DNA of 64,000 nt from Qipengyuania sediminis (GCF_004358425.1 NZ_CP037948.1:2252001-2316000); one strand, 5' to 3'; shown: positions 38,579 to 47,783, counted from the stretch's first letter. Numbers and translations are program-made. Notes: a model not told the origin generated them from the sequence alone.

Positions 38579-40482
38579 CAGACCGTCCCCTTCATTTCGT
38601 TCTGCACAGCCTTAAGAACGGCTCCCTTCAGGTCACCGCGCTGGAGCCAGCCCATAAGCACCTTTTTGCCCCAGTCCGTTGTCGCCAGCCTGGGCGCGAT
38701 CGCCGGCCTTATCTGCGCTGCGGTCACCTCGCTGAGGAAGGCGGCCACTCCTGCCGCCGAAGCCGGCGAGACCGTGGCAACCGACTGAAGCGCATTGAGA
38801 ATCTGCGGCGTTCCCCAGCTAGTCTCCTGGCGGGCTTTCCCTATCACTGCGTCGGTGACACTCGCGACCTCCGGTGCGGAGAGCTTGGCGACTTCCGCAT
38901 CGACTGTCGGGCTCGAGCTGGTCAGCTTCAGCAGCATGTCGAGCACTGCCCTGGCTTCCGAGGACAACTCGTCGGCGCGGGCTATTATGGGGTGAGTCTC
39001 GCGTCCAACGTATAGCGCGCCACGCAAGTCGCGCTCGCCGAGCGGCGGATCGAGTGCGAGCCATTTCGAATGGAACTCGTCGCTCCATGGTTTCTCGAGC
39101 GCCGGGGCCTTTTCGTCGCCTCGGGCCCTCCGCTCCTTGTCGACGAGAAGGGTGGGATGGCCATCCTCGGATTCATTGACCGAGCGCAGCAACTCCCCGA
39201 ACGCGAGTCTATCGCCGCACCGTTCGAAGAGGAGCAGCTTCACCAACACTTCCTCGTCGACGTTGACGTTCTGGATGCGGGCCATTGAGATACGCATAGA
39301 CAGCGTGTTCAGGAAGCGCTTGATCAGGCGGGGATTACCCCGGATCATCGGGGAGGTCGTGAGCATGGGCGCGACGCGCTCGGCCAGCGTGAGCCGGTTG
39401 AGCAGCCGGGGTGGGCATTCGCCTATGCTGGCGGCCATGAAGGCCTTGTCGACGCGCTTCCCGTTCCAGGTCTCTCCCAGCTGCTGGCAGACGGCGTCGC
39501 GCAGCGCGTCCTTGCGGTTGCTCGACAGGTCGGGATCCTCATCGACGAAGAGCATCATCAGGTAGGCTCGGACCTCCTGCGTCCCCAGGGGTGGCACTCT
39601 GATCGGGAGTTGTATGAGCTTGTCGAAGTAGTTGGTCACGAGTTGGTCATCGAGGGTCAGGTCGCCGAAGTGCGATTTCACCGCTTGGCGTATCATGCCC
39701 TCATCCGCGGCTATCACGAACGCCGTGTGCTTCAGGAACAGGAAAAGGCGCATCGCCTCGAGCGTGGCAATCGCGGTCTTGGGGAGGCATCGGTCCAGGT
39801 CGTCGATCAGGACCACGAGCGTGACGCCCAGCTGCTCGAGTGTAGCCTCCAGATCGTCGCGGAATGATTGAATGGCTTTGCGGGGCGTCTCCTCTTCGGC
39901 CTCGGGGGCGTCGTCATCCTTCGCCTTCTCGTCGTCGATCAGATCCTTTGCACTCTTGATGCCTTCGGACAGAGTGTCCTTGGCTGCCTTGACATCGGCT
40001 CCCCGGACTTCGCCGTCGGTCAGCCCGCCGAATGCCGCGAGCCCTCCTGCGACCCACGGCGTCATCTGTCCCATGGTGAAGTAGTCGACGACCGCGGAAC
40101 CGGCGAGACCGAGCAGCCTCAACTTCTTGACCCGGCCAAGGAGACCTAGCGCCCGGTCGAGCACGGGGCGGGGCAATATGTCCTTCTTCTTGACGGCCTG
40201 TTCCACGACTGCGGCCGTTATCGCCTCCATCAGCGCGGCCCGCGCATCGTCGTAGCTCTGGTAGAGCCAAGCATTGAACTCGACAAAGCGCACGTCGATG
40301 TCCTCGCGGCATTCCAGCGAGTTCCGAAGCAGCTTCATCATCGAAGACTTGCCCACGCCCCAGTCGCCGGAGATCCCGAGGGAAAGTGGCTCTCCCCGCG
40401 CGCCAACGATGCGTTCGGCCGCGATCTCGGCGACTTGCGCGAAGTTGACCAAATCGCGGACGGTCTCGTTGTCTGACCACAT
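38578..40482 (-). CDS. qatA: QatA: KAP-family P-loop ATPase of the Qat defence system
   Basis: 634 residues. Walker A is GDWGVGKSSMMKLL (~37-50). Walker B is LVVLIDDLDRCLP (~225). A hydrophobic insert near 110-150 (LLGLAGSAVVDYFTMG, WVAGGLAAFGG) between them is typical of KAP NTPases, which sit at the membrane. The remainder is helical. It is the first gene of the qatABCD operon and would sense or drive the antiphage response. Confidence 0.92.
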   Translation of the reverse strand: MWSDNETVRDLVNFAQVAEIAAERIVGARGEPLSLGISGDWGVGKSSMMKLLRNSLECREDIDVRFVEFNAWLYQSYDDARAALMEAITAAVVEQAVKKKDILPRPVLDRALGLLGRVKKLRLLGLAGSAVVDYFTMGQMTPWVAGGLAAFGGLTDGEVRGADVKAAKDTLSEGIKSAKDLIDDEKAKDDDAPEAEEETPRKAIQSFRDDLEATLEQLGVTLVVLIDDLDRCLPKTAIATLEAMRLFLFLKHTAFVIAADEGMIRQAVKSHFGDLTLDDQLVTNYFDKLIQLPIRVPPLGTQEVRAYLMMLFVDEDPDLSSNRKDALRDAVCQQLGETWNGKRVDKAFMAASIGECPPRLLNRLTLAERVAPMLTTSPMIRGNPRLIKRFLNTLSMRISMARIQNVNVDEEVLVKLLLFERCGDRLAFGELLRSVNESEDGHPTLLVDKERRARGDEKAPALEKPWSDEFHSKWLALDPPLGERDLRGALYVGRETHPIIARADELSSEARAVLDMLLKLTSSSPTVDAEVAKLSAPEVASVTDAVIGKARQETSWGTPQILNALQSVATVSPASAAGVAAFLSEVTAAQIRPAIAPRLATTDWGKKVLMGWLQRGDLKGAVLKAVQNEMKGTV

Positions 40483-40937
40483 GACCTTGTTATCCCCCCA
40501 ATTCCTCGACGATCCGACTTCCGTGCGAACCGGTCAAGCCGAAGGTTCCGGATTATGTCGAAATTGGAGATAGTTGGGTGGTTTCTCCCTTCGACTTTGG
40601 CTGATGACGACGGTCGGTTAAACCGCTCTATGGACTGCAGAAGATGTGGGGAGGCGCAGCACCCTTGACGAAGCCCGGAGCAAGGGCCGTCTTGTCGTGT
40701 TGGCCGACAAGCCAATGGAGGCAAGCCCATTTCGTGGCGGCCAAGTGCATATGGCGTGGACGCTCGGTTGCATTGAGGGCAACAACCGCCGACTCTGTAA
40801 GGCGACCAAGGCGGCATGCCGAAGGGCCTTGTTGACGACTAGCGATCTGCAGAATTCATTGGCTGCTGATTCTGCCTGTAAGAATCTAGTTGATCGCCAT
40901 GGCAATACGGGCACCCATTTCATGGGAGAGATTCCCT
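40483..40937. other. Stretch without a convincing gene upstream of qatA
   Basis: It should hold the qat promoter; CATAAT on the minus strand (near 40555) could be a -10, but no -35 is clear. A frame from 40646 on the plus strand has uneven composition and no ribosome site. I see no repeat or RNA gene. Confidence 0.4.
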
Positions 40938-41213
40938 CTAGCCCGCCAGCTTACCAAGGTATCCTGCCAGGGCGCCGACGACCGCGTGCTCCGCGCGGTA
41001 GTTCACCATCTTGCCGTCGCGCCGAGCCGTCACGAGCCCGGCGTTTCGCAGGACCGTCAGGTGCGCGGAGGTATTGGTGGGCATCGTCCCGGTGGCGTCC
41101 GCGATGTCGGTCGGGTTCATCCCGTCCTTAGCCTTCGCGATCGCCTCGAAGATCTCGCGCCTGGTCGGCTGTGCCAGGGCGCTGAGCAGTGCGTTGAGTT
41201 TCATCTTTTCCAT
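40938..41213 (-). CDS. ArsR-type winged-helix regulator without metal Cys
   Basis: 91 residues from the ATG at 41213 (or 88 from 41204). The HTH is TDIADATGTMPTNTSAHLTV with LRNAGLVTARRDGKMVNYRA as the wing. It has no Cys at all, so it is unlikely to sense arsenic or soft metals like the first ArsR. It is divergent from the gene chain at 41344-45732, with a dyad between them, and probably controls that chain. Confidence 0.85.
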   Translation of the reverse strand: MEKMKLNALLSALAQPTRREIFEAIAKAKDGMNPTDIADATGTMPTNTSAHLTVLRNAGLVTARRDGKMVNYRAEHAVVGALAGYLGKLAG

Positions 41214-41250
41214 TTCTCCTAGGATAGGCGATGCCTGACGCGCCGACAAC

Positions 41251-41302
41251 ACAATTCGATGCTTCATCATCTATTGAATTGTTGAAGCGTTGTGCTATAT
41301 GC
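41251..41302 (+). promoter_or_regulatory. Operator and promoter between the ArsR gene and the unknown gene chain
   Basis: CAATTC (41252-41257) and GAATTG (41276-41281) form the outer dyad; GATG and CATC lie inside. The plus-strand promoter overlaps it: -35 TTGAAT (41275-41280), 16 bases, -10 TATATG (41297-41302). ArsR-type repressors bind such dyads. Confidence 0.5.
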
Positions 41303-41343
41303 TCCTTCGTCGTGCTTCCGCGGCATTGCGAAGGAGATGCGTC

Positions 41344-41724
41344 ATGCTCGATCAGGCAGACGGGGATCGGTTCGGTTTCGACGCAAGGGTGACGGGGCGC
41401 TGGCTCCTCGATCCCTTGTCGGACGAGGAGGTTGGCGAGACGGTGCCTCTCAGCGACCTGGCTGTGCTGCGCATCGCCCTCGTCGCCATCGAGACCGGCG
41501 CCCGGTTCCAGCGCGAGGGCATTGCCCTCGATCCCCTGGCCTGGATGGTCACTCCGCGGCGCATGTTCGATGGACGGCCACCGATCGAGGCTTGCGTCGA
41601 TGCCGACGCCTGCTCGCGGGCGGTGCTCGTCCACGGTCTGGGCCTGGGGCTAGACCCCGAGGCGGGCGCCGTCGCGATGCTCATGGCCGACGACGAGTTC
41701 GACGAGGCGGAGCTCGCGGCGTGA
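41344..41724 (+). CDS. Unknown small protein, possibly MbcA/ParS/Xre antitoxin-like
   Basis: 126 residues. AAGGAG lies seven bases before the ATG at 41344. The C-terminal half (LDPLAWMVTPRRMFDGRPPI, EACVDADACSRAVLVHGLGL) resembles the toxin-binding domain of MbcA/ParS antitoxins (DUF2384), but I cannot confirm it. No RES-domain toxin is seen next to it. It overlaps the next gene as GTGA, so the two are co-translated. Confidence 0.6.
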   Translation: MLDQADGDRFGFDARVTGRWLLDPLSDEEVGETVPLSDLAVLRIALVAIETGARFQREGIALDPLAWMVTPRRMFDGRPPIEACVDADACSRAVLVHGLGLGLDPEAGAVAMLMADDEFDEAELAA

Positions 41725-42635
41725 CGGGTGCCGATGGGCTCGCGTCGGACGGCTCCGCGGCTCTCGGCGGCCACGCTGGCTCCTGCGTTCACCGGGACGA
41801 GGATGTGCGCAGCCTGCGCCGCGTGAGCGTCCGGGTGGGCGAGACTGGGCTCGGAGATCCCGACGCCGCGCTCAGGGTCGCCGTGGCGCTTGATGTGGAG
41901 ACCACGGGTCTCGGTGAAGACGCCAAGGTCATCGAGCTCGCGATGCGGCGCTTCCGCTACGATGCCGAGGGACGGATCGTCGAGATCGGGCGTGCCTGGT
42001 CCTGGCGCGAGGACCCCGGAGAGTCGCTCTCGGTGGAGGTGATCCGTCTCACCGGAATCACGGACCAGGACCTGGTTGGGCGCCGGATCGACGACCGGAT
42101 AGCCGTCGGCATCCTCGAGGGTGCGGATCTGGTGATCGCCCACAACGCCGCATTCGATCGGCCCAGGGTGGAGGCCCGGCTGGAGTCGCTGCCCACACTG
42201 CGCTGGGCATGCTCCTATGCCGAGATCGACTGGCAGGATGCCGGGTTTGAGGGCAGGTCGCTCGGCTGGCTCTGCGCGCAGGCGGGCTTCTTCTTCGACG
42301 CCCACCGCGCGCAGGCCGACGTCGACGCCGTGATCACTCTGCTCCGGCACGAGCGCACCGACGGGCGGCCGCTCATGTGGGAACTCGACGACAACGCGGC
42401 GCGCGATAGCCACCTGATAGAGGCGGTGGGTGCCGCCTACGGGGTGAAGGATGCGCTCCGGCGACGGGGCTACCGCTGGAATCCATCTGCGCAGGTCTGG
42501 TGGCGCGAGGTCGCCGACCGCGACCTGATGGCCGAGGAATTCTGGCTCGCGACCGAGGTCTACGCCTCGGGACGCGGCTCGCGTGGGTCCGGTCCGCGCG
42601 TGACCCCCCGCACCGCATACGAGCGTCACCGCTGA
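41721..42635 (+). CDS. DEDDh 3'-5' exonuclease (DnaQ-like)
   Basis: 304 residues from the GTG at 41721. ExoI is VALDVETTGLG (D58, E60), ExoII LVIAHNAAFDR (H141, D146), ExoIII DAHRAQADVDAV (H195, D200). This makes a complete DnaQ/epsilon-type active site. The final ~90 residues (ALRRRGYRWNPSAQVWWREV) form a small added domain seen in some DnaQ-like proteins. It could trim DNA or RNA; as a free-standing copy it is not needed for replication and may act in defence or mobile-element biology. Confidence 0.85.
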   Translation: MTGADGLASDGSAALGGHAGSCVHRDEDVRSLRRVSVRVGETGLGDPDAALRVAVALDVETTGLGEDAKVIELAMRRFRYDAEGRIVEIGRAWSWREDPGESLSVEVIRLTGITDQDLVGRRIDDRIAVGILEGADLVIAHNAAFDRPRVEARLESLPTLRWACSYAEIDWQDAGFEGRSLGWLCAQAGFFFDAHRAQADVDAVITLLRHERTDGRPLMWELDDNAARDSHLIEAVGAAYGVKDALRRRGYRWNPSAQVWWREVADRDLMAEEFWLATEVYASGRGSRGSGPRVTPRTAYERHR

Positions 42636-42686
42636 CGCTCCGTCCAAGCCGAGGGTTTCTCAAGTCGACAAGAAGGGAGGCCGTCA

Positions 42687-43427
42687 ATGGCCAGGAAGAA
42701 GACTGCGACCACCAAAGCTCCAGGAATCGACGTCGCGAAGTCGGGTCTGCCTGATGGTCTGCTCAGCTCGCAGCCCGTCGCCTACCCGGTCGCTGGCACC
42801 AGCGTCACCGCACTCCAGGTCTGGCACAATCCCGACCGGCGCCCGCGTGGCGATGGGCCCTGGACTGACGAAGCGGACAAGGTGGCATGGATCGACGAGA
42901 CCACCGGCTTTGGCTGTATCATGCTCAGGCAGAGCAATGGCACGCTGTCCGGCTACGTGGGCGTCCCCCCTGGCCACCCGCTGTTCGGCTTCGAGGCCGA
43001 CGCGCTGCCGGTCGATCTGGCCAGCGGGGTCCATGGCGGCATCACCTATGCGAGGCCCTGTGAAGTGAATCGCTTCGAGCGCAGGGCTCACGGCCGGCCC
43101 CGCGAGGAGCGCTACACGGTCTGTCATACGACCTACATTCGGCACGTGCAGGAATATCGCACCGTCCAGACGACAAGTGACGAGTTCGAGGATGAGGACC
43201 TGTGGTGGGTCGGCTTCGACACGGGCCATCCCGGCGACCTCGTCCCCAAGCCGCGGCTTGGAGATGATCACCGCAGGGGTGGTGTCTACCGGGACCAGGC
43301 CTTCGTCTACGCCAACGTCCTGGAGCTGGCGCGCCTTCTGACTGCCGCGGACGGCGAACGGAAGGGCCAGAGATCGACCACGCCTGCGAGCCTGCCGTCG
43401 CCGGACATCGGTGGAGACGAGGCATGA
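42687..43427 (+). CDS. Unknown protein
   Basis: 246 residues, soluble, beginning MARKKTATTKAPGIDVAKSG. AAGGGAGG is a good ribosome site ~8 bases before the ATG. Tryptophan-rich patches (WTDEADKVAWIDETTGFGCI, EDLWWVGFDTGHPGD) and several short conserved-looking turns are visible, but no family that I know. The stop overlaps the next start (ATGA), so it belongs to the chain. Confidence 0.7.
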   Translation: MARKKTATTKAPGIDVAKSGLPDGLLSSQPVAYPVAGTSVTALQVWHNPDRRPRGDGPWTDEADKVAWIDETTGFGCIMLRQSNGTLSGYVGVPPGHPLFGFEADALPVDLASGVHGGITYARPCEVNRFERRAHGRPREERYTVCHTTYIRHVQEYRTVQTTSDEFEDEDLWWVGFDTGHPGDLVPKPRLGDDHRRGGVYRDQAFVYANVLELARLLTAADGERKGQRSTTPASLPSPDIGGDEA

Positions 43428-44278
43428 CGTTGGGCGGCACTGCATTCGCACGCACCGATGGCGAGCGCTATGGTGAGGGTCGGCATTCGGCCCTGCCGTG
43501 GGGTTATTGGCTGACCTCCACCGGGAAGGTGCCCGGCGAGCCCCCGCTGGTCGATGAGGACGGCCGCGTGTGGAAGTCGGTGCGGCAGGCCTTCTGGGTC
43601 GGCCGGCTCGGCCTTCCCGACCTTCTCGACACCTGGGTGAACCCGATCCTCGAGTTCATCATGTGTTACCTGGCGATCGTCGACGGACGCTTCGTGTCGA
43701 GGCAGGAGCGCCTTCGGGATATATTCCTGGGCGACGGTCACTTCGACACCTTCTTCGGCGCATGGTTGGAAGCCAGCGACCTTGTGTCACGGCAGGGCAA
43801 GGAGCTCACTGCGGAGGGCCGCTCCGCACTCCTCATGTTGATTGCGACGCGCACCCGCGACGATGCCGAGGACGACGTCGGCCTCGACTGGATCGATGCC
43901 AGGCGGGGCTTCGCAGGCCCTGCCGAGCGTAGGGCGACTGTGGACATGGTGCGCGAGAGCGAGGCGGTTGCTGCGCGTATGACGCACCGTTTTGCCGTCG
44001 ACGAAATCGCCGGGCGTCCCGCGGTCAAGCTGATCGGCCTGAGGATCACGCGCGAAATCCCGGTCCGCAGCACCGTCTGGTCGATGTCGTGGCCCGATCG
44101 TGACCGTCATGCGCGGGACTGCTTCTACCTGTGGTTGCTCGAGCGCGTCGACCGCTGGGACGACTGGAGCGGGCTGGTGGCCGAGCACGGGTCGCGGGCG
44201 TTGACCGAGCATCTCATGAGACTGGCCTTCTGCGATCGGTTCGCCGCCGCGGACCACGTTGCTCCCGACAATGTCTGA
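43424..44278 (+). CDS. Unknown protein with RWDDW...ALTEHLMRL C-terminus
   Basis: 284 residues, no signal or membrane helix. Features: SALPWGYWLTSTGKVPGEPP near the start, a helical middle, and a conserved-looking end (LWLLERVDRWDDWSGLVAEH, GSRALTEHLMRLAFCD). This end is repeated in the remnant at 10207-10392, showing the gene family occurs at least twice in the region. Function unknown. Its last bases overlap the start of the next gene. Confidence 0.7.
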   Translation: MTLGGTAFARTDGERYGEGRHSALPWGYWLTSTGKVPGEPPLVDEDGRVWKSVRQAFWVGRLGLPDLLDTWVNPILEFIMCYLAIVDGRFVSRQERLRDIFLGDGHFDTFFGAWLEASDLVSRQGKELTAEGRSALLMLIATRTRDDAEDDVGLDWIDARRGFAGPAERRATVDMVRESEAVAARMTHRFAVDEIAGRPAVKLIGLRITREIPVRSTVWSMSWPDRDRHARDCFYLWLLERVDRWDDWSGLVAEHGSRALTEHLMRLAFCDRFAAADHVAPDNV

Positions 44279-44927
44279 CGAGGATCGACCACAGCGGAAT
44301 CGCTACATGCGGCACGCGCTGCGGCGGGAAGTTGCAGCAGCCATGGGAACCGGGCGAGCCGCACGTGCCTATGCGCATCCCAAGCGCCTCGTGTCGCTGG
44401 TCATCGTCGACGAGACGACGCCCGTCCACCTTCACCGCTTGACCTGCTTCGGAGCGTTGGTGGTCGACATTATTGGCGGGGACCCACATTTCGCGCTCTA
44501 TCACCGATCGACTTCGCGTGGCGCCGAGCGGAGGAGCCTGCTCGCTGGCTTGCGGGCCATGAGCGAAGATCGGCACGTCGTTCTCGCGTCGTCCCATCCC
44601 TTCGAGAGATTTGCCGACCACTGCCACGTCCTGCTCGACGGTCTTGCCTTCCTTGAGATAATCGAGGTGGATGATTCAATCGAGCCTGCCGGTCTGACGC
44701 TGCTCAACGCCCGTGAGAGATTGATGGACGGGGTCGCCTCGGCGTTTGACCTGCAAGTGGGTGGTAGGGGCAACGCCGCAGATCGTGCTCGATACGCCGG
44801 CGTGCGCGCGCAGGTCGGTTGGCTCGCCTATGTCAGTAGCAGTTTCGACGAGCGTCGCGTCAGGTCGCTCTTGGCAGCCTATAGGGCTTGGCAGGCGCTC
44901 GAGCGGGCAAGGCCTCTGCCTTTTTAG
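44271..44927 (+). CDS. Unknown protein, first of a tandem paralog pair
   Basis: 218 residues from the ATG at 44271, which overlaps the previous stop by eight bases. Core blocks: HPKRLVSLVIVDETTP, FGALVVDIIGGDPHFALYHR, HVVLASSHPFERFADHCHVL, GRGNAADRARYAGVRAQVGW and LLAAYRAWQALERARP. All blocks recur in the 45145 gene. The many His (HPF, HCH) might bind metal. No known family. The pair suggests an alpha/beta fold by alternation. Confidence 0.7.
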   Translation: MSDEDRPQRNRYMRHALRREVAAAMGTGRAARAYAHPKRLVSLVIVDETTPVHLHRLTCFGALVVDIIGGDPHFALYHRSTSRGAERRSLLAGLRAMSEDRHVVLASSHPFERFADHCHVLLDGLAFLEIIEVDDSIEPAGLTLLNARERLMDGVASAFDLQVGGRGNAADRARYAGVRAQVGWLAYVSSSFDERRVRSLLAAYRAWQALERARPLPF

Positions 44928-45144
44928 GCTACCGATGACGGCGTTCGGGAGCATGGCGATCGGGATCCATCAGCGTCTTCATTGTCGCGAAAAGCTGAAA
45001 TCCTGGCCGCGATGAGCCAGGCGATCGATCCGTTACAGAAAGCCGAGAACGAGCTAAACCGAAATCTGCGCAGTTTTTCGGCAGAAACTGCATGATGACC
45101 AACCCACGGGGCGGAGGCCTACTCGGCATTGGCTGCGGCGCGAG

Positions 45145-45732
45145 TTGGCGGCGAACGCGACCAATTCGAACGGGCAGGACCACCCGCGGCGCTTGGTGGC
45201 TATGGTGATCGTCGATGGCCAGGATGCTGGGCAGTCGCATCGTGTCAGCTGCATGGGCGCGCTGATCGTGGACCTCGTCGACGGCGATCCCCGGTTTGCG
45301 CTTCATCATCATTCGATGTTGTTCGATATGGAGCGGGACGGCCTCCTCGCCCATGTGCGTGATTTGAGTCACAATCGACACGTGGTCCTCGCGTCAGCTC
45401 ATGCTTTCGAGACTTTTGCCGACCACTGTCACATCCTTCTCGATGGTCTGTGTTTCCTCGATGTCGTCGAGATGGACCGAACGATTCGTCCAACCGGCCT
45501 GACGCTAATCTATGGCCGGGAGCGATGGATGGACGGTCTTGCGTTTGCTTTCGGACTCCCGCGGGCCCGCGGCACGGATCTCGATAGTATGGCCCGCTAC
45601 GCCGCCACGCGCGCGCAGCTCGCTTGGTTCGCCTATGTCAGCAGCAGCTTGGATAGGCGACGGGTGCGATCGCTCTTCGCGGCATACCGGGCCTGGCAGG
45701 TTCTTGAGCGGGCGAGGGCTCAACGCTTCTAG
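45145..45732 (+). CDS. Unknown protein, second of the tandem pair (start uncertain)
   Basis: 195 residues from a TTG at 45145. It matches the 44271 protein along its length (VAMVIVDGQ, GALIVDLVDGDPRFALHHHS, HVVLASAHAFETFADHCHIL, LFAAYRAWQVLERAR). Homology continues upstream of the TTG in the same frame (TRHWLRREL against MRHALRREV), but that frame has no ATG. ATGs at 45092 and 45095 are in another frame. A single-base frameshift near 45115 would explain this, so the N-terminus may be damaged. Confidence 0.6.
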   Translation: MAANATNSNGQDHPRRLVAMVIVDGQDAGQSHRVSCMGALIVDLVDGDPRFALHHHSMLFDMERDGLLAHVRDLSHNRHVVLASAHAFETFADHCHILLDGLCFLDVVEMDRTIRPTGLTLIYGRERWMDGLAFAFGLPRARGTDLDSMARYAATRAQLAWFAYVSSSLDRRRVRSLFAAYRAWQVLERARAQRF

Positions 45733-45880
45733 GATCAAGGCGCCAAGCCAGCGCTTCACCGCTGCTCTGGCCCATCGCAAACTCCTGCAGCTCGTTCAGT
45801 GATGGCGCACCCTCCGCGTCGAAGGGTCGCGGAAAATCGCCGGTTTCTGAGCCCTGCAAGTTAGGCTGCGCTGCAACTCT

Positions 45881-47137
45881 TCAATCAGGCGGACGCGATG
45901 GGTCCTCCCAAACCTTGCCGCTTTCCAGGTTGATAAGCAGCTCGCGCTCTTCCACATAAAGCCGGACACCCCAATCAAGCGCCTCCGCTTTGGCAATAAT
46001 GAGTTCGCCCCCAAAGGGGAGATCAGCGATCTCTGAAATCGGTCGCGCGGGTAAAGCGGCAAGTGCTGTCTCGGGAAATCTCACTCCGAAGAGTTCCAGC
46101 CGGTCGCGGTGCCAGTCAATCGCCTGGTTCATGCTCACCTCCGCCCGGATTTCTCCAGTGTGCCAGAAGAAAGTGAGATAGATCGGCGACTTGGCAGTTG
46201 CGACAGCTAGTCGACACTCGTAATTGACTGACAGCGCGGAGAGAATCGCGTCACGATCAACGTGTTCGCACGCCAAGATGGCAGCGGCCACTTCAGTTAT
46301 CCGACCATGAGCCCCGAGACCGCGTAGTTCAACGAGGTCATCAGCCCAGCCCGGCTCTCCGTAAGGAAACCCGGTGCGACGACGTTGCTCGCGCATTCTG
46401 GCAGGAATGTAGTCGAGGATGATTCCGCGCCGCAGAGCTACGTCAATGCCGGAATAGTGCACATACATATCGAGCTCAGCGTCGTCGCTCGACTGAATGC
46501 TGAAATCGACGATAATTGCTTGGACTTCGGCATCATGGCCTTCAACCCTCGCCTCTGCGAGCGCCCGGACCTCGGCGACCTGGCAGGCAATGTCCTTGCG
46601 ACGCCTCCATACCGTGCGCATGTCCTTCACGATCTCATCGGCAAAAGTCTCTATCTGCCATGGTAGAGCCGCACAAAACAGGGGAGCGCCAGTGACGTGA
46701 GACCAGAGCTGCAGGACAACCGCTCCGGCTTCCGACAACGGATCGAAGTGCAACAGGTGCCGCGCGTCCGTATCGCAGACGAATACCGGCTTGGGTAGAC
46801 CTAGGCGGCGGCAGGCCAGTTTGCGGGTTTTGCGCAAGATGTATTTATGTAGCAGGTCGAGGTTGGGGCCGGTCGCGCCGCGAGGGGCCATGGCCGACGG
46901 ATACAAGCCGGGCTGGCCGGCAATGAAGACCCACTCCTCGCCGCCAATTTGAATTTCTCCAGTATTTTGTGTTTCGAGCGTAGTGCCTGACGGAAGCTCG
47001 ACACGTGCGGGAGGAATATCGATTGCGTCGATGATGTCGCATGCGAGCGTGAGCAATGCAGCATCGGCCAATTCCAGCGTAACCGGCCTCCGACCGGCAC
47101 CGAGACGGTTGTCGACCTCGAGCACGGTTGCGACCAC
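45881..47137 (-). CDS. Unknown protein, leftward at the island end
   Basis: 418 residues from a GTG at 47137; the frame extends a little further without ATG (ETTYGTPAADVV), so the true start may have been lost. Visible: YPSAMAPRGATGPNLDLLHK, FVCDTDARHLLHFDPLSEAG and ADLPFGGELIIAKAEALDWG. No membrane segment or known motif. Its base composition is less GC-rich than its neighbours, which suggests separate acquisition. I do not recognise the family. Confidence 0.65.
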   Translation of the reverse strand: MVATVLEVDNRLGAGRRPVTLELADAALLTLACDIIDAIDIPPARVELPSGTTLETQNTGEIQIGGEEWVFIAGQPGLYPSAMAPRGATGPNLDLLHKYILRKTRKLACRRLGLPKPVFVCDTDARHLLHFDPLSEAGAVVLQLWSHVTGAPLFCAALPWQIETFADEIVKDMRTVWRRRKDIACQVAEVRALAEARVEGHDAEVQAIIVDFSIQSSDDAELDMYVHYSGIDVALRRGIILDYIPARMREQRRRTGFPYGEPGWADDLVELRGLGAHGRITEVAAAILACEHVDRDAILSALSVNYECRLAVATAKSPIYLTFFWHTGEIRAEVSMNQAIDWHRDRLELFGVRFPETALAALPARPISEIADLPFGGELIIAKAEALDWGVRLYVEERELLINLESGKVWEDPSRPPD

Positions 47138-47612
47138 GTCTGCTGCAGGAGTTCCATAGGTCGTTTCCGTCTCAAGCAGGACGCCAGCGAGGCGTCACCT
47201 TAAGTCATCTGGAGCGAACTGCTGCTGGCTACCAATATACATTCACTTTTTCCTCTCATGGCACCATGCCGCGGGATCCTTTCTGCTCTAAGCATATGAA
47301 GATTCGACTGACGCCCCTCGTGGCGCACGCATTCAGACCTGCTGAGGAAACGAAGAAATGGGGGCGCATCCCCTTGGCAAGGGAATGCACTCCCGAAAAA
47401 TGGGCTGACTCTATTCGGCGACCCTATCCTCGTTGGTCGGACTAAACTTTTGCGTGATTCTATTAGCTACATGACGGGGTTTGCGGCTCGATCTCGATCG
47501 ATAGGGTTGGCGCGTGATGCGTATGTCGTGATGCATCAGCAGTATCAGGAACGAGACACATATCCCTCGTTTTGCAAATTTGAGGGGAGCTTGTTGCAAT
47601 CTGATACGAGGA
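47138..47612. other. AT-richer gene-free stretch next to tRNA-Cys
   Basis: No convincing gene on either strand. It directly adjoins the 3' end of tRNA-Cys, where an element would have integrated. I looked for a copy of the tRNA 3' end here and found none, so the other attachment site would be left of the window. No integrase is present in the window. Confidence 0.45.
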
Positions 47613-47686
47613 TGGAGGCCCGAGCCGGAATCGAACCGGCGTGCAAGGATTTGCAGTCCTCTGCGTAACCACTCCGCCATCGGGCC
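47613..47686 (-). tRNA. tRNA-Cys (GCA)
   Basis: On the minus strand it starts GGCCCGA and ends TCGGGCC-U-CCA, a full seven-pair acceptor stem with the CCA encoded. The anticodon loop ACTGCAAA gives GCA (Cys). The T arm GCCGGTTCGATTCCGGC is standard. The 3' end points left, to the accessory DNA. Confidence 0.95.
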
Positions 47687-47783
47687 GTGCCCCCTTTGCA
47701 AGGGACGCAGGCCTCTAGCGGAGGCGGGGGACCCGCGCAACGGCTTGTTGCCCGGCCCTGCGATACGGCTAGAGCGAGTGGCC

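Noticed and set aside
40850-40870. CTGCAG next to GAATTC, resembling a cloning junction
   Set aside because: Two adjacent restriction sites arise by chance, and the flanking sequence shows no vector features.
47450-47700. Open frame across the tRNA-Cys gene
   Set aside because: It overlaps a complete tRNA with intact stems and encoded CCA.
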